This document shows positions 23,125-31,360 of a stretch of 31,389 bases of DNA, in pieces. Origin of the DNA: an uncultured Clostridia bacterium (GTDB taxonomy: Bacteria; Bacillota; Clostridia; Christensenellales; UBA1242); NCBI GenBank assembly GCA_948439925.1, contig CAOJNR010000001.1, positions 1 through 31,389 on the forward strand, in the 5' to 3' direction. Both the position numbers and the translations under genes were made by a program. Position 1 is the first letter of the stretch, and every line of letters begins with the position of its first letter. The notes beneath the pieces were generated by a model that was not told the DNA's origin, did no database searches, and saw nothing but the letters and a program-made list of their open reading frames with translations.

Positions 23125-23559
23125 ATGTTCAGCAGGTTAAAATATGGCTATTCATGTAAGGTTGTAAACAAAAATATCATTTATAAATTGGGCAGAATTA
23201 AAACAAAAAAGATTGTTTTGCATAAAGACGATAAACAGTCTTTAACTGGTATTTTAGAAAGTTATGGAATAAAAAATCAAAATAAAATAGTGAAGATTTC
23301 ACAAAATCTTGTTGATTTTCTGGTTAAACTCTCAATGACAAAACCTGTCAAAGCATTGGAAGTCTGTCCGCAATGCTTATTGAGTGTAAGCAAGGTTTCC
23401 TCATCAATTTTTGATAAATTCGCACTTTATCAATTCAACACTTCATCTGCTATTGACTATTTGGCGTTTGATTTGGCGGCAAGTGCGACTGCTTTTGAAA
23501 GTTCGGGAGAATTTTACAAAGATATATCTTTGCGTGAGGTGTTGCAACAAAAAGTTTAA
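23125..23559 (+). CDS. Hypothetical protein
   Basis: A 144-aa protein with AGGAG before its ATG and its own promoter. The N-terminus is basic (YKLGRIKTKKIVLHK), a single CPQC lies near residue 81, and the C-terminal half is Ala/Ser/Phe-rich and probably helical. It has no clear membrane segment and no family I recognise. It is followed by a 190-bp AT-rich gap. Confidence 0.6.
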   Translation: MFSRLKYGYSCKVVNKNIIYKLGRIKTKKIVLHKDDKQSLTGILESYGIKNQNKIVKISQNLVDFLVKLSMTKPVKALEVCPQCLLSVSKVSSSIFDKFALYQFNTSSAIDYLAFDLAASATAFESSGEFYKDISLREVLQQKV

Positions 23560-23680
23560 TCATTATATTTTTATAACTATCATTTAATTTTTTTAATTTT
23601 TTTTAAGTTTAAAATGACAAAATAAAATAATAATAAGGCAAAATTTCAAAATTTTTGTCTTGTTTTTTATTGCTTTATAT

Positions 23681-23709
23681 TTGCAAGGTTCAAAGATTTA
23701 TGATAAAAT
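23681..23709 (+). promoter_or_regulatory. Promoter of dtd
   Basis: TTGCAA, 17 nt, TAAAAT, with TGA just before the -10 box (extended -10). The start codon is 44 nt further on. Confidence 0.65.
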
Positions 23710-23752
23710 ATATCATGTAAAAAACAAAATTGGAATGGTTAAAGGAGTTGAA

Positions 23753-24229
23753 ATGAGAGCAGTTATACAAAGAGTCAAAAGTGCAAAGCTAGCTGTTGAT
23801 GGAAAGCTTATATCGGAAATTGGTAAGGGCTTTGCGGTATATTTGGGTGTTGGAAAGGGTGACAGTGAAGCGGAAATTGAACTTTTAGCCAAGAAAATTG
23901 CTAAAATGAGAATATTTGAGGACGAAAATGAAAGAATGAATCTTGATTTGTCTGTTTGCAATGGGCAAATATTGCTGATAAGTCAGTTTACGTTGTATGC
24001 CGATTGCAAAGATGGCAACAGACCAAATTTTTTTGATGCAGAAGCGCCTGACAGGGCAAATGAGCTGTATGAAAAAATGAAGGTCGCATTGGAAAGCTAC
24101 GGCATTGAAGTTAAAACAGGTGTTTTTGGTGCTGATATGCAGATTGAGCAACACAATGACGGACCAGTGACAATAATCTTGGACTCAGATGAACTGAATG
24201 CTTGCAAAAAAAAGTCGAGTAAGGTATAA
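23753..24229 (+). CDS. dtd: D-aminoacyl-tRNA deacylase
   Basis: Dtd removes D-amino acids (and Gly from tRNA-Ala) mischarged to tRNA, protecting translation. The 158-aa protein starts MRAVIQRVKSAKLAVDG, has the SQFTLYAD motif (residues 77-84) and NDGPVT (135-140) with the Gly-cisPro pair that excludes L-substrates. ATG 23753 with AAAGGAG upstream is chosen over earlier in-frame codons because the family begins MRAVIQR. Confidence 0.95.
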   Translation: MRAVIQRVKSAKLAVDGKLISEIGKGFAVYLGVGKGDSEAEIELLAKKIAKMRIFEDENERMNLDLSVCNGQILLISQFTLYADCKDGNRPNFFDAEAPDRANELYEKMKVALESYGIEVKTGVFGADMQIEQHNDGPVTIILDSDELNACKKKSSKV

Positions 24230-24230
24230 T
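24202..24230 (+). promoter_or_regulatory. Promoter inside the end of dtd
   Basis: TTGCAA, 17 nt, and a perfect TATAAT overlapping the dtd stop. It would drive the PHP-whiA pair. Confidence 0.7.
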
Positions 24231-24251
24231 AAAATTGTTTAGGAGAAAATT

Positions 24252-25013
24252 ATGATTCTATTAGGTGATTATCACACTCACACAAAATATTCTCGACATG
24301 GTCATGGCAAAGGCACTGTGCTTGAAAATGCGTCTGTTGCAAATGAAAAAGGCTTGAAACAGATTGCCATAACAGACCATGGCTTTAATCATAATTTCTA
24401 TGGTGTGAGAAGAAGGGATATACCAGACATAAAGGAAGATATTTTGAATGCCAAAGAGGTCACAGGAGTGGACATTCTTTTGGGCGTTGAGGCAAACCTT
24501 ATATCTCTCAACGGCGACATTGATGTCAACATCGAGGACTTTGAATTTTTGGATGTGCTTGCAATGGGCTTTCATAAGCTTGTGCATATGGATAAAAATC
24601 AAGATTTTTGGAAGCTTAGTATGGCAAACATTTTCTCTTCGCCTTTTGCACCAAGCAAAGAAAAAGTCAATCGTAACACGACTGCTTTTTTGAAAGCTTT
24701 GGATAAATATCCTATTGATATTTTGACACATATAAATTACGGCTTTCCTGTTGACGCTCTTGCGGTGGCAAAACTCGCAAAAGAAAAGGGAACATATATT
24801 GAACTTAATGGCAAACGAATCAATATTTCCGAGCGTGATCTTGACACTATGGCAAGCGAGGGTGTTAAGTTTATCTTAAACTCTGACGCTCATACGCCTG
24901 ACCGAGTGGGTGAGTGTAATGAGGGACTTAATCTCATTTTTAAGCTTGGTATTCCATTAGCACAGGTGGCAAACATTGACAAATTGCCAAAATTTCAGAA
25001 CAAAAGAGGTTAG
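24252..25013 (+). CDS. PHP-domain phosphatase (YcdX-like)
   Basis: The 253-aa PHP domain has DYHTHTKYS (residues 6-14), ITDHGF, a GVEAN metal Glu, ILTHINYG and LNSDAH, supplying the trinuclear metal site. Such proteins are stand-alone phosphatases of uncertain substrate, possibly nucleotides or histidinol-phosphate-like compounds. In many Clostridia a PHP gene sits just before rapZ-yvcK-whiA; here whiA follows directly after 3 nt. Confidence 0.87.
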   Translation: MILLGDYHTHTKYSRHGHGKGTVLENASVANEKGLKQIAITDHGFNHNFYGVRRRDIPDIKEDILNAKEVTGVDILLGVEANLISLNGDIDVNIEDFEFLDVLAMGFHKLVHMDKNQDFWKLSMANIFSSPFAPSKEKVNRNTTAFLKALDKYPIDILTHINYGFPVDALAVAKLAKEKGTYIELNGKRINISERDLDTMASEGVKFILNSDAHTPDRVGECNEGLNLIFKLGIPLAQVANIDKLPKFQNKRG

Positions 25014-25016
25014 ATT

Positions 25017-25982
25017 TTGAGCTTTTCAAAGGATTCTAAATTTGAAATTATGCAAAATCCGATAGAAGATGCCGATAATGGTATTGCTTTTCTATCGGGG
25101 CTTTTTCATGCATGCGGTCAGCTTACAAAAAATAGTGAAGGTTTGAGAGCTGACTTGGTCACCGACCTCAAAGAGATTTTTGGATATGCCAACGCCATTG
25201 TTAAAAAACTTTATGGTGACACTCTTTCGTTGGAAATAAGTGATGACTATATCATTAACAAAACAACTTACTATCGAATTATGTTTCCTCTGAGCATATC
25301 TGAGCGAGTGCTTATTGACTGCGGTATTATTGATATAAGTGAAGGCATGACAATTAAAGGTGGAATTGACAATAACATTATTCAAGGCGAAGAAAGCAAA
25401 AAGGCGTTTATAACTGGTGCATACATTGGCTGTTCGACATCGAGCATTAGGCTTAGCGAACTTGGCTCTCAAACTGCAACGACAGGTTATCATCTCGAAT
25501 TTGCTTCACACACATATCAGTTTTTGGAGGACTTGCAAGGGCTGTTAAAAGATTTTAACATAACTTCAAAGTTGGTTGAACGCAAAAAAGTTTACATCCT
25601 CTATCTCAAAGATTCGGAAGCAATAAAGGATCTCTTGGCGCTTGTTGGCGCTGGGCAGAGCGTTTTGGATCTGTCTGATGAAATGGCTAAGCGTGGGCTT
25701 AGAAACACAGTCAATCGTCAGGTCAACTGCATCAATGCCAACATCAATAAGACCATTGAGGCAAGCATGAAGCAGATTGAGGCGATCAACCTTATTAACC
25801 GCAAAATTGGGTTAGATTCACTCCCTGATGATCTGCAAGAAGTGGCAGTTTTAAGGCTTGCAAATCAGCAAGAGAGCATGGATGAACTGTTGAAACTTTC
25901 CACAATAAAGCTCACAAAAAGTGGACTTAATCACAGATTTAGAAGACTTATCAAAATTGCGGATATATTGAAAGAGAACTGA
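25017..25982 (+). CDS. whiA: DNA-binding protein WhiA
   Basis: The 321-aa protein has a degenerate LAGLIDADG-type N-terminal domain (FITGAYIGCSTSSIRL region) and a C-terminal helix-turn-helix (LDSLPDDLQEVAVLRLANQ, then LTKSGLNHRFRRLIKIA), the WhiA layout. WhiA controls sporulation in actinobacteria and affects division and chromosome segregation in Bacillus. The start is TTG 25017 with AGAGG 7 nt upstream, giving MSFSKDSKFE, which resembles known WhiA starts. Confidence 0.93.
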   Translation: MSFSKDSKFEIMQNPIEDADNGIAFLSGLFHACGQLTKNSEGLRADLVTDLKEIFGYANAIVKKLYGDTLSLEISDDYIINKTTYYRIMFPLSISERVLIDCGIIDISEGMTIKGGIDNNIIQGEESKKAFITGAYIGCSTSSIRLSELGSQTATTGYHLEFASHTYQFLEDLQGLLKDFNITSKLVERKKVYILYLKDSEAIKDLLALVGAGQSVLDLSDEMAKRGLRNTVNRQVNCINANINKTIEASMKQIEAINLINRKIGLDSLPDDLQEVAVLRLANQQESMDELLKLSTIKLTKSGLNHRFRRLIKIADILKEN

Positions 25983-25984
25983 GT

Positions 25985-26024
25985 TTGGGGAGGTGACAAT
26001 GTCACATAAATCACAAAAACCCCA
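25985..26024 (+). repeat. Stem-loop repeat, copy 1 (after whiA)
   Basis: TTGGGGAGGTGACAATGTCAC starts just past the whiA stop: GTGACA-A-TGTCAC is a perfect palindrome, and the GGGG can pair with CCCC at 26020-26023. A near-identical motif occurs on the minus strand at 31324-31353. With no T tract it is not a typical terminator. Confidence 0.6.
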
Positions 26025-26070
26025 TCTTTCTTAAAGGCGAAATAAAATATAAAAAACAAAAGGGGAAAAG

Positions 26071-29000
26071 ATGAAAGATTTTGTTCACTTGCACTTGCAT
26101 ACAGAATATAGTTTGCTTGATGGACTTGCAAGAATTGAAAAACTGACTGATATCGTCAAAGAGCGTGGCTGGAAAGCTGTTGCAATCACTGACCATGGCA
26201 ATATGTATGGCGTGATGAAGTTTTTTGAATCTTGTGTGACAAAAGGCATCAAGCCAATCATTGGCGAAGAGTTTTATGTTACTCATGACATGAAATCGCG
26301 TTCAAATCGTGATGATATGGCGCATCTTATTTTAATTGCAAAAAATAATACTGGTTATCAAAACCTATTGAAACTCTCTTCTTTTGCCTATCTCGATGGT
26401 TTTTATTTTAAACCTAGAATTGACTACAAACTTTTGGAGCAATACACCGAAGGTCTTATTTGTCTTTCAGCTTGCCTTGCAGGTCACATTCCTCAATATA
26501 TTATGAAGCACCAATATGACGAAGCTGATAAGCTTGCTCTTGAACTTAAACGTATGTTTGGTGAGGATTTTTATCTTGAAATTCAAGATCATGGTATTGC
26601 TGAGCAGAAGGAAGTTCTTGTCAAACTTTGTGAAATGAGTGAAAGACTGGATATAAAACTTGTTGCAACCAATGACGTTCATTATCTCAACAAAGAGGAT
26701 GCTGAGCTTCAAGATGTTCTCATGTGTGTGCAAATGGGCAAGACTTATGATGACCCAGACCGAATGAAATTTGAAACAAATGAGTTTTATCTTAAAACCT
26801 ATGAAGAGATGCAAGAGGCTCTTCCTGGCTTTGAAGAAGCACTTGACAGAACGGTTGAGATTGCAGAAAAGTGCAATATCACCATCAGAACAAAGTCGCT
26901 TCGTGAAGCTGCGGAAGGTGGAAATCCAAACATACCTGATGAGGACAAACTTGGTGCAAGCGAAAACTTCATCCCAGTCTACAAGCCAGACACTGGCGAA
27001 GAAGCCTATGAGTTTTTGCGAAGAATGTCTTATGAAGGACTTGAAAGGAACTATAAAGAGATCACGCCTGAGCTTACTGAACGTATGGAAATGGAGCTGG
27101 GCACAATTCATAAGCTTGGCTTTGTGGAATATTTCCTTGTTGTGTGGGATTATATCAACTTTGCGCGCGAGAATGGAATCCCTGTTGGCCCAGGTCGTGG
27201 CTCTGGTGCGGGCAGTTTGGTTGCTTACTGCACAGGCATTACACAAGTCGACCCTATCAGATATGAACTTTTCTTTGATAGATTTATTAACCCAGAACGT
27301 GTATCCATGCCTGACTTCGACGTTGACTTTTGTAAGGATAGACGAGGTGAGGTTATCGAATATTCAAAACGCCGTTATGGTTATGATCATGTTTCAAACA
27401 TTGTAACGTTTGGAAATATGCAAGCAAAAAACGCAATCAAGGACGTTGCGCGTGTTTTGCGATATCCTTATTCCGAAGTGGATAAAATAACCAAAGAGAT
27501 ACCTGGAAAACCACTTTGCAAACCACCAGTGCTCAAATATTATTTTGGTCAAAGCGACAAGCCTGGTTCTGAGAAATTCGTTATTCCAACTTTGAAACAA
27601 ATGTATGAAGAAGACGATATGATAAAAAAGATCGTCGACTTTGCAATTAAGCTTGAAGGCGTGCCAAGAAATATGTCTATGCACGCAGCAGGTGTGCTCA
27701 TTTCACCAACACCAGTTTTTGACAAAGTGCCAATGGCAAAAAGCGGAAACGATGTTGTGACTCAGTTTGATATGTCTGAGCTTGAACACCTTGGACTTCT
27801 CAAAATGGACTTCCTTGGACTGAGAACTTTGACTGATATTAAGAAAGCCATTGATTACATCAAAGAGGATCACGGCGTTGAAATTGATTTCACCAAAATG
27901 GAATATAATGACCCAGCAGTTTATGAGCTTATTTCATCAGGCAACACTGCAACCATATTTCAGCTTGAAGGTGGCGGAATGAAGAAATTCATGTCCGATC
28001 TTCAACCAACTTGTCTTGAAGATATTATCGCTGGTATTTCACTTTATCGTCCAGGCCCTATGGACTTTATACCTAAATTTATCCAAGGCAAGAGAAATCC
28101 AGAAAAAATTGAATATGATGACCCATGCCTTGAACCGATTTTGTCTACAACCTATGGCTGTATCGTATACCAAGAACAAGTTATGAAAATCTTTCAGGTT
28201 ATGGCAGGATTCTCGCTTGGCGGAGCTGATAATGTGCGAAGAATTATGGGTAAGAAAAAGCCTGAGAAACTTCCGCCAGAACGTGAGAAATTCTTGCACG
28301 GCTGGACTGATCCAGAAGGAAAACGTAAGTCAATTCCTGGCGCGATTGCACTCGGTCATAAAGAAGATGTTTCAATCAAAGTCTTTGATCAAATGGCAAA
28401 GTTTGCTGGTTATGCTTTCAATAAGTCACACGCAGCTGCTTATGCATATGTCGCATATCAAACTGCTTATCTTAAAGCGCATTATGAGATTGAATATCTG
28501 ACTGCGGTGCTTAACAATCGTATCACCAACGCTGATCTTATCAAGCGCTACACAAACTATGCTAAAATGGAAGGCTTTGAAGTTTATCCACCTGATATCA
28601 ACAAGTCATATACCGAGTTTAAAGTTGAAAATGGCAATATGCGTTTCGGTCTTGGAGCGCTCAAACATGTGGGCACAACCATTGTTGATCAAATTGTTAA
28701 GGAAAGGCAAACAAATGGTCTTTTCAAAAGTTTTGAAGATTTTATTCACAGAATGGTTGCTTATGGAACTCTCAACAAGCGAACTGTTGAAAGCCTTATC
28801 TTAGGTGGTGCTTTTGATCAATTTGGAATATATCGTTCAAAACTCATTGCCGTTCATGGAATGGTTATCGATCGCGCTATCCAAGATAAAAAGAGCACTT
28901 CAAATGGACAAACTTCCATTTTTGACACTTTTGAAGAGGTGGCGGAAACAATAAATGCTGTGGAATATCCTGATATAAAAGAATATAACAAAGAAACACT

Positions 29001-29733
29001 TTTAAAGCAAGAAAAGGAATTTGTTGGAATTTATCTTTCAGGACATCCGCTTGATGACTATCTTGACAAATTTGAAAAGTTTAATTTCAATTCAAGCATG
29101 ATTAAGAAAGAAGAAGCTGACAACTTCTCCAAAGAAGAAGGCGAAGGTGATGACGATGAAGTTATGCCTGATGAAAATGACAACACTTTCTATGATGATG
29201 AAATTGGTCCACAAGATGTGGGAGAAGTCAAGGAAGAAGCTGTCAAAGATGGACAATCTGTGCTTTGTGGTGGTGTCATAACGGCGATAAAAAAACTAAA
29301 TGGCAAAAATATGGCTTTTGTCACGATTGAAGATCTTGAAGGAACTTTTGATGCCGTTGCTTTTTCAGGCGTTTACAGCCGTTTTAATGATATCATTGTT
29401 GAGGACGGGCTTGTCACAGTTAAAGGTCATGTTTCAATTCGTGATGGCAAAAGTCCAGTCATTGTGATTGAAAGTTTGACGTCTTGGAAAAGAGCTGAAA
29501 GTGAAGAAAATGTAAAAGAACAAAAACTTTATCTACGCTTTGACACAAAAGATATCGATGTTTATCAAAAAGTTAAGGATATCGTGGCATCCTATCCAGG
29601 CAAAAGTTCAGTGGTGACAAAATGTTCATCAACAAACAATGTTTTTGCGTTTAGCGCTAAGGCTGAGATAAATAACTACCTTATCAACGAACTTATAGGT
29701 TTGCTTGGCGAGAATAATGTTGTTATTAAATAG
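26071..29733 (+). CDS. dnaE: DNA polymerase III subunit alpha
   Basis: The 1220-aa C-family polymerase has an N-terminal PHP domain (HLHLHTEYSLLDG), the catalytic palm Asp residues in MPDFDVDF (Asp417, Asp419) and KMDFLGL (Asp580), the GYAFNKSHAAAYAYVAYQT fingers segment, tandem HhH, and a C-terminal OB fold (about residues 1065-1140). QTSIFD near 947 fits the beta-clamp-binding motif. A strongly acidic insert (about 1015-1060) precedes the OB fold. In Bacillota DnaE works with PolC in replication. GGGG before the ATG is its ribosome site. Confidence 0.97.
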   Translation: MKDFVHLHLHTEYSLLDGLARIEKLTDIVKERGWKAVAITDHGNMYGVMKFFESCVTKGIKPIIGEEFYVTHDMKSRSNRDDMAHLILIAKNNTGYQNLLKLSSFAYLDGFYFKPRIDYKLLEQYTEGLICLSACLAGHIPQYIMKHQYDEADKLALELKRMFGEDFYLEIQDHGIAEQKEVLVKLCEMSERLDIKLVATNDVHYLNKEDAELQDVLMCVQMGKTYDDPDRMKFETNEFYLKTYEEMQEALPGFEEALDRTVEIAEKCNITIRTKSLREAAEGGNPNIPDEDKLGASENFIPVYKPDTGEEAYEFLRRMSYEGLERNYKEITPELTERMEMELGTIHKLGFVEYFLVVWDYINFARENGIPVGPGRGSGAGSLVAYCTGITQVDPIRYELFFDRFINPERVSMPDFDVDFCKDRRGEVIEYSKRRYGYDHVSNIVTFGNMQAKNAIKDVARVLRYPYSEVDKITKEIPGKPLCKPPVLKYYFGQSDKPGSEKFVIPTLKQMYEEDDMIKKIVDFAIKLEGVPRNMSMHAAGVLISPTPVFDKVPMAKSGNDVVTQFDMSELEHLGLLKMDFLGLRTLTDIKKAIDYIKEDHGVEIDFTKMEYNDPAVYELISSGNTATIFQLEGGGMKKFMSDLQPTCLEDIIAGISLYRPGPMDFIPKFIQGKRNPEKIEYDDPCLEPILSTTYGCIVYQEQVMKIFQVMAGFSLGGADNVRRIMGKKKPEKLPPEREKFLHGWTDPEGKRKSIPGAIALGHKEDVSIKVFDQMAKFAGYAFNKSHAAAYAYVAYQTAYLKAHYEIEYLTAVLNNRITNADLIKRYTNYAKMEGFEVYPPDINKSYTEFKVENGNMRFGLGALKHVGTTIVDQIVKERQTNGLFKSFEDFIHRMVAYGTLNKRTVESLILGGAFDQFGIYRSKLIAVHGMVIDRAIQDKKSTSNGQTSIFDTFEEVAETINAVEYPDIKEYNKETLLKQEKEFVGIYLSGHPLDDYLDKFEKFNFNSSMIKKEEADNFSKEEGEGDDDEVMPDENDNTFYDDEIGPQDVGEVKEEAVKDGQSVLCGGVITAIKKLNGKNMAFVTIEDLEGTFDAVAFSGVYSRFNDIIVEDGLVTVKGHVSIRDGKSPVIVIESLTSWKRAESEENVKEQKLYLRFDTKDIDVYQKVKDIVASYPGKSSVVTKCSSTNNVFAFSAKAEINNYLINELIGLLGENNVVIK

Positions 29734-29741
29734 GAGATATT

Positions 29742-30605
29742 ATGCAAATCTTGCTTTTAACAAGTGGCGGTGACGCGTCAGGAACAAATATGTTTATTTA
29801 CAAACTCTATAAAGCCTTCGGCAAAAAGCTTTTTGTCTGCCGTTATGGCTTTAAGGGTTTGATAAATGGTGACATCCGATCAATTATTGAATATAATATA
29901 GCAGGGGTGAAAAAGCTTGCAGGCAGTGTTATAAAGTCTTCTCGCTGTCCAGAGTTTGCGACAGAAAGTGGGTTCAAAAAAGGTTTAAAAAACGCCAAAA
30001 AATTTGACTATGTCATTGTTTTAGGCGGGAATGGTTCTCATAAAGGTGCGCAGGAACTTGCTCAAAATGGCGTTAAAACTATTTTTGTTCCTATGACGAT
30101 TGATAACGATGTTGAAGGCAGTGAGTATTCGATTGGCTTTCACACAGCAGTCAAAGCGTGCTGTGACTATATAAACAGCACTATGCCAAGCATGGAAGCA
30201 TTTGACAGGTGTGCGATTTTTGAGGTTATGGGCAGACGACATAGCGCGATTGCTCTTAACACTGCCATGGCTGTTGATTCTGATTATGCAATTCTTGGCA
30301 AAGAAGATGTTGACTATGACCAAATGTCAAAGATTGTTTTGTCCAATAAAAAAGAGGATAGGGCAACTTGCATTGTGGTGCAAGAGAATATCCTTTCACT
30401 CAAAGAACTTTGCCATAACCTTTCATTAAAGTGCCCAAAAGTTGAATTTAAAGGTTTGATTGTTGGGCATATTCAAAGAGGAACAACTCCAACGCGAGTT
30501 GAACTTAAATTTGCAAAGATGTTTGCAAAAGAAACTTTAAAAGCTATCAAGAAAGGACAATCTGGCGCTATCATGTGGCAAGAGGGAAAGACAAGGATAA
30601 AATAA
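29742..30605 (+). CDS. Atypical 6-phosphofructokinase-like protein
   Basis: Phosphofructokinase makes fructose 1,6-bisphosphate. This protein keeps GGDASGTN (vs GGDAPGMN), SSRCPEF, TIDND (119-123, with the catalytic Asp121), MGRRHSAIAL and GHIQRG. It has GGNGS (Asn97) in place of the Mg/ATP-site GGDGS, and Met118 where ATP enzymes have Gly and PPi enzymes have Lys. At 287 aa it is shorter than the usual 320. It follows dnaE by 8 nt, the normal place of pfkA in Clostridia. It may be a divergent PFK, a different sugar-phosphate kinase, or a regulatory relative. Confidence 0.72.
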   Translation: MQILLLTSGGDASGTNMFIYKLYKAFGKKLFVCRYGFKGLINGDIRSIIEYNIAGVKKLAGSVIKSSRCPEFATESGFKKGLKNAKKFDYVIVLGGNGSHKGAQELAQNGVKTIFVPMTIDNDVEGSEYSIGFHTAVKACCDYINSTMPSMEAFDRCAIFEVMGRRHSAIALNTAMAVDSDYAILGKEDVDYDQMSKIVLSNKKEDRATCIVVQENILSLKELCHNLSLKCPKVEFKGLIVGHIQRGTTPTRVELKFAKMFAKETLKAIKKGQSGAIMWQEGKTRIK

Positions 30606-30645
30606 AAATTATTTCAAGTATTTTTCACTTTTTTATTCAAAATTC

Positions 30646-30674
30646 TTGACAATTATCGTTGACTATGATAAACT
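30646..30674 (+). promoter_or_regulatory. Promoter of the tRNA cluster
   Basis: A perfect TTGACA, 17 nt, TAAACT. The start point would fall around 30681, about 15 nt before tRNA-Gly. Confidence 0.7.
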
Positions 30675-30686
30675 ACCATAGTCAAC
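30658..30686. promoter_or_regulatory. Operator-like palindrome over the tRNA -10 box
   Basis: GTTGACTATG and CATAGTCAAC are perfect 10-bp arms around a 9-nt centre in which two more pairs form. It covers the spacer, -10 box and start region, as a repressor operator would. It could instead fold as a hairpin if transcription starts upstream. Confidence 0.5.
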
Positions 30687-30695
30687 ATATTATGT

Positions 30696-30769
30696 GCGGG
30701 TGTAGTTCAGTGGTAGAACCCCAGCCTTCCAAGCTGGTCGCGAGGGTCCGATTCCCTTCACCCGCTCCA
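30696..30769 (+). tRNA. tRNA-Gly (anticodon TCC)
   Basis: Acceptor GCGGGTG pairs with CACCCGC; the anticodon stem CCAGC/GCTGG encloses CTTCCAA; the T arm is GGGTCCGATTCCC; CCA is encoded. It reads GGA and related Gly codons. Confidence 0.95.
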
Positions 30770-30772
30770 TGG

Positions 30773-30849
<77 letters not shown>

Positions 30850-30862
30850 GAACCTTTTTTAT

Positions 30863-30939
30863 GGTGGTCGTAGTTCAGTTGGCAGAACGCCAGATTGTGG
30901 CTCTGGAGGTCAAGAGTTCGATTCTCTTCGATCACCCCA
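30863..30939 (+). tRNA. tRNA-His (anticodon GTG)
   Basis: The extra 5' G (position -1) pairs with the C discriminator, the identity mark of tRNA-His. Acceptor GTGGTCG/CGATCAC; anticodon stem CCAGA/TCTGG around TTGTGGC; CCA is encoded. Confidence 0.94.
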
Positions 30940-30983
30940 GAAAATTGTTCTCGGTGGGTAAAGCGCCCTATGCATCTTGATAT

Positions 30984-31059
30984 TGGGGTGTCGCCAAGCG
31001 GTAAGGCATTGGACTCTGACTCCAACATTGCGTAGGTTCGAATCCTACCACCCCAGCCA
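30984..31059 (+). tRNA. tRNA-Gln (anticodon CTG)
   Basis: Acceptor TGGGGTG/CACCCCA; D arm CGCCAAGCGGTAAGGCA; anticodon stem TTGGA/TCCAA around CTCTGAC; encoded GCCA end. It decodes CAG. Confidence 0.93.
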
Positions 31060-31290
31060 CAGCAAAAACTGCGTTTGTGCTTTGGTTTTGCCAAGGCAAA
31101 ACGCACGCGATAGCACTTGTTTTTGCTGTTAACGCGCCAAACGAAAATGCGTAAAGCATTTTGCGCGACTCTCATGCGAAGAAGTGCGTTGTAAGTGAAA
31201 TATGAAAATTTCATTTGAACGCCAAGCGAAAACGCACTACATTGGCGTTTTGCTGTGACTCTCGTGCGAAGAGGGAACTTCGAAGATTGA
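31060..31290. repeat. Array of imperfect palindromic repeats in the tRNA-Gln spacer
   Basis: Three hairpin blocks follow each other: CAGCAAAAAC/GTTTTTGCTG (31060-31128) with an inner TTTTGC/GCAAAA; AAAATGC/GCATTTT inside CGCG/CGCG (31133-31167); and AACGCCAA/TTGGCGTT (31218-31249) with inner GCG-AAAA-CGC. GACTCTC(A/G)TGCGAAGA recurs 90 bp apart (31167 and 31257) after the second and third hairpins. No coding frame is credible. Confidence 0.6.
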
Positions 31291-31323
31291 AAGGTGGTTA
31301 AATTTGAAGGCGCAAAGAAAAGG

Positions 31324-31353
31324 TGGGGAAAATGACATTGTCACCCTCCCCAG
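31324..31353 (-). repeat. Stem-loop repeat, copy 2 (tRNA spacer)
   Basis: On the minus strand it reads GGGGAGGGTGACA-A-TGTCATTTTCCCC, a 13-pair arm with G-U wobbles where the plus strand would mismatch, so it is shaped for minus-strand RNA. It shares GGGGAGG(G)TGACAATGTCA with the copy after whiA. Confidence 0.6.
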
Positions 31354-31360
31354 AAAATGA

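Noticed and set aside
26467..27246. Leftward open frame of 259 codons
   Set aside because: It is a shadow of dnaE, has no ribosome site and reads as low-quality Cys/Phe-rich sequence.
31060..31290. CRISPR array in the tRNA spacer
   Set aside because: Repeat units differ in sequence and length, spacers are not uniform, and no cas genes are present.
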